Of a stretch of DNA of 46,799 nucleotides, positions 42,535 through 46,799 are shown piece after piece. Position 1 is the first letter of the stretch, and every line of letters begins with the position of its first letter. The stretch spans positions 1 to 46,799 of the forward strand of contig CAZSCK010000012.1 in the NCBI GenBank assembly GCA_964605385.1, read 5' to 3'. The notes under the pieces are model-generated. The model made no database searches and was not told the origin of the DNA. It worked only from the letters and a program-made list of their open reading frames with translations. The translations under genes and the position numbers were made by a program. The stretch is from JAGLTQ01 sp964605385. GTDB lineage: Bacteria > Pseudomonadota > Gammaproteobacteria > UBA6429 > Thiohalophilaceae.

Positions 42535-42952
42535 TTACCTTCTGGGGAAATTGAGAATTGCTTGGTTGGGGTAAGCAAGCGTGCATTCTGATACAGATTT
42601 TTTCTGTAGAGCCTTTTTGAAAGTTCTATCAGCATCTAGCCATTCTTCCCTTAAATCATCACGAATACCCGCTTCTTTAATAGAGTCGGATAACATTTGT
42701 GAACGCCGCTCAAACAGCTCTTCTGTAATAACCATGTGCTGATTTTGGTGATTTTCCACCATACGCTTTGGGACCACCCATCAGTTGCACCATAAAATCT
42801 GTTTGCTGACTTTCTAGAACTTCTTGTGGTTTATCGGTAAAAAATTTTCTCAACCAAGGATCTGCGTATGCTTTATCGTAAAAAATTTTATGTACCTTAA
42901 CAAAGGTAGGTTTGCCTCCTAAGCGGTTATAAAGTGTTTTATCTATTGCCAT
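42535..42952 (-). pseudogene. Truncated hemoglobin (group II-like), frameshifted
   Basis: Two overlapping frames together give one truncated globin. The first (from ATG 42952) reads MAIDKTLYNRLGGKPTFVKV, then FFTDKPQEVLESQQTDFMVQ and MGGPKAYGGKSPKSAH, then runs into an early stop at 42710. The second continues with QHMVITEELFERRSQMLSDS and KEAGIRDDLREEWLDADRTF to 42535. The switch falls near 42733, in the AH-x-HM region around the proximal haem histidine. Intact relatives read AHQHM there; an 8-base deletion between short GCAC repeats would explain the change, but a sequencing error is equally possible. Intact members bind haem and handle oxygen or nitric oxide. As it stands the gene would not yield a functional globin. 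Confidence 0.82.
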
Positions 42953-42973
42953 GTTTAACGACTCTCATATTTT

Positions 42974-43012
42974 ATGCCGATTTTTAATATTACTAATTGC
43001 TTATATCGGCAT
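42974..43012. promoter_or_regulatory. Inverted repeat upstream of the globin gene
   Basis: ATGCCGAT (42974-42981) and ATCGGCAT (43005-43012) are perfect 8-bp arms 23 bp apart, beginning 22 bp before the globin start. On the minus strand the outer arm reads AAAGATGCCGAT. It could be an operator pair or a leader hairpin; I cannot assign a regulator. Confidence 0.4.
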
Positions 43013-43042
43013 CTTTAAATAAAACTTAAAATAATATGGCAT

Positions 43043-43070
43043 AAAAAAGGAGCTTTTTAGCTCCTTTTAA
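43043..43070 (-). terminator. Rho-independent terminator of prfC
   Basis: Arms AAAAGGAGCT / AGCTCCTTTT (10 bp, loop of four) with six Ts following on the minus strand. It starts 25 bp after the prfC stop codon. Confidence 0.92.
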
Positions 43071-43092
43071 TTAACACATTTAAAAAAAAGAG

Positions 43093-44676
43093 TTAGTGTT
43101 CCCTGGTGGCTCGAAAATCAACTTCAGGCCAGCGTTCAATGGTTAAATCCAGATTAACGCGGGTTGGTGCGAGATAGGTCAAACTTCCGCCTGCATCCAA
43201 AGATAAATTATCAGCGGCCTTTTTAGTAAAGTCGCTTAACATTTTTTCGTCGCTACATTCGACCCAACGCGCAGTATTGACGTTAACTGCTTCAAATCCG
43301 CATTCCACGCTGTATTCTTCTTTCAATCGATATGCCACCACATCAAACTGCAACACACCCACTGCCCCCACAATCACATCATTATTATTCAGGGGACGAA
43401 ATACCTGTGTTGCACCCTCTTCACTCAACTGATCCAAACCTTTTTGCAAGGCTTTCATTTTCAAAGGATCCTTTAAACGTACACGACGAAATAATTCTGG
43501 TGCAAAATTTGGAATACCACTGAATTTGAGCGACTCACCTTGAGTAAAAGTATCGCCAATTTGTATTGTGCCGTGATTGTGTAAGCCAATAATATCGCCG
43601 GGATAAGCTTCTTCAACATGCTCACGTTCACGCGCCATAAAAGTAATGGCGTTGGCAATTTTCACATCTTTATTAATGCGAACATGTTTGAGTTTCATGC
43701 CTTGCTGATAAGTACCAGAACACACACGCATAAAGGCAACGCGGTCACGATGAGATGGATCCATGTTCGCCTGAATTTTAAAAATAAAACCGGTGAATTT
43801 TTCTTCTTCTGGTTTCACTTCCCGCTCATGTGTAGCGCGTGCCTGAGGGCCTGGTGCTGCAGAAACAAAATAATCCAGTAACTCTTCGATGCCAAAGTTA
43901 TTCGTTGCGGATCCAAAAAATACGGGGGTTAGTTTACCAGATAAAAATTCGTCCTGATTAAACTCGTGGCTTGCACCTTTAACTAATTCAATTTCATCTC
44001 TTAATTCAGCTGCAACATCTGCTCCGAGAACATCATCAAGCTGAGGGTTATCCAAGCCTTGAATGACATCACCTTCTTTAATCTTACCACCATGGGTTGC
44101 ACTAAAAAGATGCACGGAATCATTATATAAGTGAAATACGCCTTTAAGCCTTTTACCCATTCCTATTGGCCAGGTAATTGGAGCACATTTAATTTTTAGA
44201 ATATCTTCAACTTCATCAAGCAGCTCAATAGGATCACGACCTTCACGATCAAGCTTATTAATAAAAGTCAGGATCGGAGTATCACGTAAACGACAGACAT
44301 CCATTAATTTAATAGTGCGATCTTCTACACCTTTGGCACAATCGATCACCATTAAAGCGGAATCAACTGCGGTTAAAGTACGGTAAGTATCTTCAGAGAA
44401 ATCTTCATGTCCGGGAGTATCTAACAGATTAATGATGCATCCCTTATAAGGAAACTGCATCACCGCAGATGTGACTGAGATACCACGTTCTTTTTCCAGT
44501 TCCATCCAATCTGAAGTCGCATGGCGATCAGATTTTTTACCTTTAACAGTACCTGAAGCCTGAATTGCCCGTCCGTACAGCAACAGTTTTTCAGTTAGCG
44601 TCGTTTTACCTGCATCGGGATGCGAAATAATCGCAAAAGTACGACGACGATTCAATTCTTCTAAAAATGATGGCAT
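43093..44676 (-). CDS. prfC: Peptide chain release factor 3
   Basis: A 527-residue translational GTPase that recycles RF1/RF2 from the ribosome. GTPase motifs are SHPDAGKTTLTEKLL (G1, about 18-32), GISVTSAVMQF (switch I area), DTPGHEDFSEDTYR (G3) and FINKLDREGRD (G4). The RF3-specific C-terminal domains include LQFDVVAYRLKEEYSVE. Length agrees with the E. coli enzyme (529). The start MPSFLEELNRRRTFAIISHP aligns well. It is alone on its strand between two small genes and ends at a strong terminator. Confidence 0.97.
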   Translation of the reverse strand: MPSFLEELNRRRTFAIISHPDAGKTTLTEKLLLYGRAIQASGTVKGKKSDRHATSDWMELEKERGISVTSAVMQFPYKGCIINLLDTPGHEDFSEDTYRTLTAVDSALMVIDCAKGVEDRTIKLMDVCRLRDTPILTFINKLDREGRDPIELLDEVEDILKIKCAPITWPIGMGKRLKGVFHLYNDSVHLFSATHGGKIKEGDVIQGLDNPQLDDVLGADVAAELRDEIELVKGASHEFNQDEFLSGKLTPVFFGSATNNFGIEELLDYFVSAAPGPQARATHEREVKPEEEKFTGFIFKIQANMDPSHRDRVAFMRVCSGTYQQGMKLKHVRINKDVKIANAITFMAREREHVEEAYPGDIIGLHNHGTIQIGDTFTQGESLKFSGIPNFAPELFRRVRLKDPLKMKALQKGLDQLSEEGATQVFRPLNNNDVIVGAVGVLQFDVVAYRLKEEYSVECGFEAVNVNTARWVECSDEKMLSDFTKKAADNLSLDAGGSLTYLAPTRVNLDLTIERWPEVDFRATREH

Positions 44677-44792
44677 ATGATGAAGCGCTCTGTAATTAAT
44701 ATCTTAAAGGTATCAAAACGCGGTATTTTACATGAAAAGAGAGTGCATAAAGCCATTATCTTCTCTCCAAAAGGTAAAGATAGTCTCTTTTC

Positions 44793-44821
44793 TTGACGAA
44801 AATTGTTTTATTACCTATACA
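44793..44821 (+). promoter_or_regulatory. Sigma-70-like promoter for the 73-residue gene
   Basis: TTGACG (44793-44798), 17-bp spacer, TATACA (44816-44821). The start codon at 44873 is about 45 bp past the expected start of transcription. Confidence 0.65.
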
Positions 44822-44872
44822 AATAGGAGGCATTACATAAGTTTGTCTTAATTAACGAGGAAAGAAAATCTA

Positions 44873-45094
44873 ATGCACACAATACAAGTTTATATCGATG
44901 ATGATCTCGATTCAAAATCACTCAATGAATTAAAATTACTCATGCAGGGGCTCCCGCATGTCACAAATGTTGAATTAAATGCCGCTACCCCCCATGACAT
45001 GCTTGTGGAATATGAAGAACATTATAATATTCCCATGTTAATTATGGATAAATTGCACCATAAGGGACTCCACCCTGATATTATTTCAGCTTAA
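44873..45094 (+). CDS. Small hypothetical protein, possible ferredoxin-like fold
   Basis: A 73-residue soluble protein starting MHTIQVYIDDDLDSKSLNEL. The strand-helix-strand pattern (HTIQVYID; LNELKLLMQGLPHVTNVELN) looks like half of a ferredoxin-like or heavy-metal-associated fold, but the metal-binding CxxC is absent. The C-terminal half has HDMLVEYEEHYNIPMLIMDK and LHHKGLHPDIISA with several histidines. I do not recognise a family. It has its own promoter and is followed by a strong hairpin, so it is a stand-alone gene. The purine-rich GAGGAAAG site is 9-11 bp from the ATG, slightly long. Confidence 0.75.
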   Translation: MHTIQVYIDDDLDSKSLNELKLLMQGLPHVTNVELNAATPHDMLVEYEEHYNIPMLIMDKLHHKGLHPDIISA

Positions 45095-45121
45095 TTCTAC
45101 CAATTTTCTCTAATTCAAGAT

Positions 45122-45146
45122 TATGCGGTAGTTTTACTGCCGCATA
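45122..45146 (+). terminator. Hairpin after the 73-residue gene
   Basis: TATGCGGTAGT / ACTGCCGCATA form an 11-bp stem with one G-U pair and a three-base loop, 28 bp after the stop codon. The following bases are AT-rich (CATAATTATAATTTT) but no clean T run, so termination is likely but not certain. Confidence 0.5.
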
Positions 45147-45252
45147 CATAATTATAATTTTCCATTATTTTTCAATAACTTGTAAGTTTATCAGAATTCA
45201 TGTCGGCCATAAAAACTTTAATTTTTATTTGCACTTTTTATGTGTGTATTTG

Positions 45253-45280
45253 TTGATTCTTGTAAGACCTGTCCTACACT
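45253..45280 (+). promoter_or_regulatory. Promoter with embedded palindromic operator for the exported peptide
   Basis: TTGATT (45253-45258) and TACACT (45275-45280), 16 bp apart, form a plausible promoter. Overlapping the spacer and -10 is the near-palindrome TGTAAGACCTGTCCTACA (45261-45278), 7 of 8 pairs, placed where a repressor would block polymerase. Both calls are by eye only. Confidence 0.5.
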
Positions 45281-45317
45281 TTAATTACAGAAAATTAACA
45301 ACAATAAAGGTAGGTGA

Positions 45318-45476
45318 ATGATGCAAAATATTATAAAAAACCTTATCGCATTAGTTGGAGTAAGTCTTCTAGGGATTGGAATAGCAAATGCGACGCCATC
45401 ATCAAATTGTGGTGATGATGATGTTCAACCAATTAATGTTCATAGCGCGGCAACAGCGATCAATAAAGATAGCTAA
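45318..45476 (+). CDS. 52-residue exported peptide
   Basis: A short gene with ATG at 45318 or 45321, preceded by AAGG and AGG at suitable distances. The product starts MMQNIIKNLIALVGVSLLGI, a lysine-bearing signal peptide that should be cleaved after ANA near residue 25, leaving about 27 residues (ATPSSNCGDDDVQPINVHSA and a short tail) with one cysteine and three adjacent aspartates. I know no family. Signal peptide, ribosome-binding site, promoter and operator together support a real gene despite its size. It stands between the 73-residue gene and the convergent rimI. Confidence 0.65.
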   Translation: MMQNIIKNLIALVGVSLLGIGIANATPSSNCGDDDVQPINVHSAATAINKDS

Positions 45477-45555
45477 ATATATAAGTTCCCCCATTTGTAG
45501 CCGTTCAGTTTTAAACATTCCATAAAGTTGAGCGGTTTATATTTTATATTTCAGC

Positions 45556-46044
45556 TTACTCGAAGCTTAAATCCAGTCCCAATATTAAAGCGTCTTCACG
45601 TCCTTTATCAGCAGGATAATAATTATTTCTTATTCCTAACTCATTAAAACCGCGTTCATGATAAAGCTGGATAGCAATTTTATTCGACGTTCTAACTTCA
45701 AGATATAGGGTGCTCGCGTTATCATCCGCTGCATGCTGAATCATTTCATTTAACATTTTTTTACCATAACCTTTGCCCTGCTCAGCTTCAGGTACGACAA
45801 GAGTTAAAAGATGTGCTTCGCCAACTGCAACAGACATGACACTATAGGCAACAATCTTTTCGTTTATTTCCAGTACCCAACATAGATAACCAATATGCAA
45901 GCAATCATGAAAGATCCCACGGGTCCAGGGATAAGGATAAGCTGCTTTTTCTATGGTTATGACCTCATCAAGATCATCTTCAAGCATTAAACGAAATTTA
46001 TCTTCAAATATTGAACAATCTGAACCTTCTAGTACTGCACTCAT
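45556..46044 (-). CDS. rimI: Ribosomal protein S18 alanine N-acetyltransferase (GNAT)
   Basis: A 162-residue GNAT enzyme; RimI acetylates the N-terminal alanine of ribosomal protein S18. Recognisable blocks are IEKAAYPYPWTRGIFHDCL, the acetyl-CoA-binding motif VVPEAEQGKGYGKKML and LYLEVRTSNKIAIQLYHERGF. I chose ATG 46044, whose ATGA overlaps the stop of the UDG gene by 4 bp, giving translational coupling; the frame is open for 13 more codons upstream inside that gene. Family-typical pairing with a DNA glycosylase gene supports the call. RimI-like GNATs are common, so the exact substrate is a little less certain than the fold. Confidence 0.9.
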   Translation of the reverse strand: MSAVLEGSDCSIFEDKFRLMLEDDLDEVITIEKAAYPYPWTRGIFHDCLHIGYLCWVLEINEKIVAYSVMSVAVGEAHLLTLVVPEAEQGKGYGKKMLNEMIQHAADDNASTLYLEVRTSNKIAIQLYHERGFNELGIRNNYYPADKGREDALILGLDLSFE

Positions 46045-46781
46045 ACATTCAGCTCTTTCATTGCCATTTGCAAATCTTCCCATGCTTTACGTTTTTCATT
46101 AGGTGCTCGTAAAAGATATGCTGGATGATAAGTAACAACCACTGGCACACTCATATCTTCAATATAGTGTAATTGACCACGCAATCGACCCAATGTTGAT
46201 TTACTATGTAATAAACGTTGTGCTGCAATACTTCCTAAAGCTAAAATAAGATCAGGTTGTATTAATTCAATTTGTCTTTTTAGATAAGGCCAGCATTGAG
46301 CTGACTCTTCAACCGAGGGATCACAGTTTTGTGATGGATGACACTTAAGTATATTTGTAATATAAACATCGTTACGAAGATAACCCATCGCCTTTAACAT
46401 TGCAGTTAATAATTGCCCTGATTTTCCAACAAAAGGTTGCCCCTGAAGATCTTCTTCTGCCCCTGGTGCTTCAGCAACAATCATTAATGATGCATTTTTA
46501 TTACCCGCACCAAAGACCACTTGTTTTCGTGTTTGCGATAAATCACAAAGCCGACAATCGGCCACAACAGATTGTAAGGCCTGCCAGTCTAACGTTTCAA
46601 TATTCAGCTCAACTGTTTGAGGTTTTGCTTTATTCAGCTCAGGTGTTTGTTTTATAGCTTCTTTTACTTCTGCTGACCCGGAGATAATTTTAATACTTTT
46701 TTCAGTATCCGAAATAGTCTGTTTTCTTTCAAGCCAGACATCAATGCCCATTGCTTTAAGGTAAGCACTTTTATTAGACAT
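46041..46781 (-). CDS. Family 4 uracil-DNA glycosylase (Fe-S type)
   Basis: A 246-residue enzyme that removes uracil from DNA. The core (about 75-245) shows CRLCDLSQTRKQVVFGAGN with the first two cluster cysteines, the active-site block AEAPGAEEDLQGQPFVGKSG, ITNILKCHPSQNCDPSVEE and CWPYLKRQ with the further cysteines of a 4Fe-4S site, and TYHPAYLLR near the end. An N-terminal extension of about 70 residues is usual in proteobacterial members. AGG lies 8 bp before the ATG and the gene begins 18 bp from the window edge. It overlaps rimI by 4 bp. Confidence 0.94.
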   Translation of the reverse strand: MSNKSAYLKAMGIDVWLERKQTISDTEKSIKIISGSAEVKEAIKQTPELNKAKPQTVELNIETLDWQALQSVVADCRLCDLSQTRKQVVFGAGNKNASLMIVAEAPGAEEDLQGQPFVGKSGQLLTAMLKAMGYLRNDVYITNILKCHPSQNCDPSVEESAQCWPYLKRQIELIQPDLILALGSIAAQRLLHSKSTLGRLRGQLHYIEDMSVPVVVTYHPAYLLRAPNEKRKAWEDLQMAMKELNV

Positions 46782-46799
46782 AATTACTACCTAAACCTG

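Overview
The window looks like a piece of a draft, AT-rich gammaproteobacterial genome; two runs of exactly 100 N mark scaffold gaps. Gene content and order are gammaproteobacterial: fmdB-aspS-...-yebC, lptG-lptF divergent from pepA-holC-valS, the full-length fused purL, HolC, RimI and family 4 uracil-DNA glycosylase. A type I sulfide:quinone oxidoreductase next to a FisR-like sigma-54 activator points to a sulfide-oxidising, probably chemolithotrophic bacterium. The genus cannot be named from this sequence.

Layout. 1-7.8 kb (minus strand): the fmdB-aspS and yebC housekeeping genes are separated by a Ser/Thr phospho-signalling cassette (CHASE2-TPR-kinase, PP2C phosphatase, two FHA proteins) and a repeat-like intergenic block. 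7.9-9.1 kb: a lipoprotein gene whose signal-peptide start is interrupted by a stop codon, and a small conserved hypothetical. 9.2-13.2 kb (plus strand): an AMP/thymidine phosphorylase-family enzyme, a divergent PRPP-synthetase-like protein, a DUF1614 membrane protein and a short-chain dehydrogenase. 13.2-20.3 kb (minus): a YadGH-type ABC exporter, an HD-GYP phosphodiesterase and purL. 20.4-24.4 kb: the sulfide island, with sqr, the divergent fisR-like activator and three DUF2173 genes. 24.6-32.7 kb: RDD protein, lptG/lptF, pepA, holC, an unrecognised acidic protein and valS. 32.8-37.7 kb: a large hybrid histidine kinase with a co-encoded periplasmic binding protein and no transporter genes. 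37.9-42.3 kb: genes cut by the two gaps, an MFS transporter, an ECF-type sigma factor operon (sigma, DUF3619, small exported protein, DUF3106) and an 11-residue-repeat exported protein. 42.5-46.8 kb: a frameshifted truncated-globin gene, prfC, two small plus-strand genes (one a 52-residue exported peptide), rimI and a family 4 UDG.

Most informative system. Between sqr and the activator I read a sigma-54 promoter (GG-N10-GC) for sqr, and about 90-135 bp upstream of its expected start a pair of TGTCAT/ATGACA palindromes placed like an enhancer. The activator has cysteines at positions 53, 64 and 71 when started at 21908, the positions I recall for the sulfane-sulfur sensor FisR. This is a self-contained sulfide-responsive circuit, and the three adjacent DUF2173 paralogs are candidate uncharacterised members of it. 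Other points worth a second look are the phosphorylase/PRPP-synthetase/DUF1614 cluster, an FNR-type box at -41.5 in front of a gap-truncated membrane gene, the binding-protein/hybrid-kinase pair, and several unexplained palindromes.
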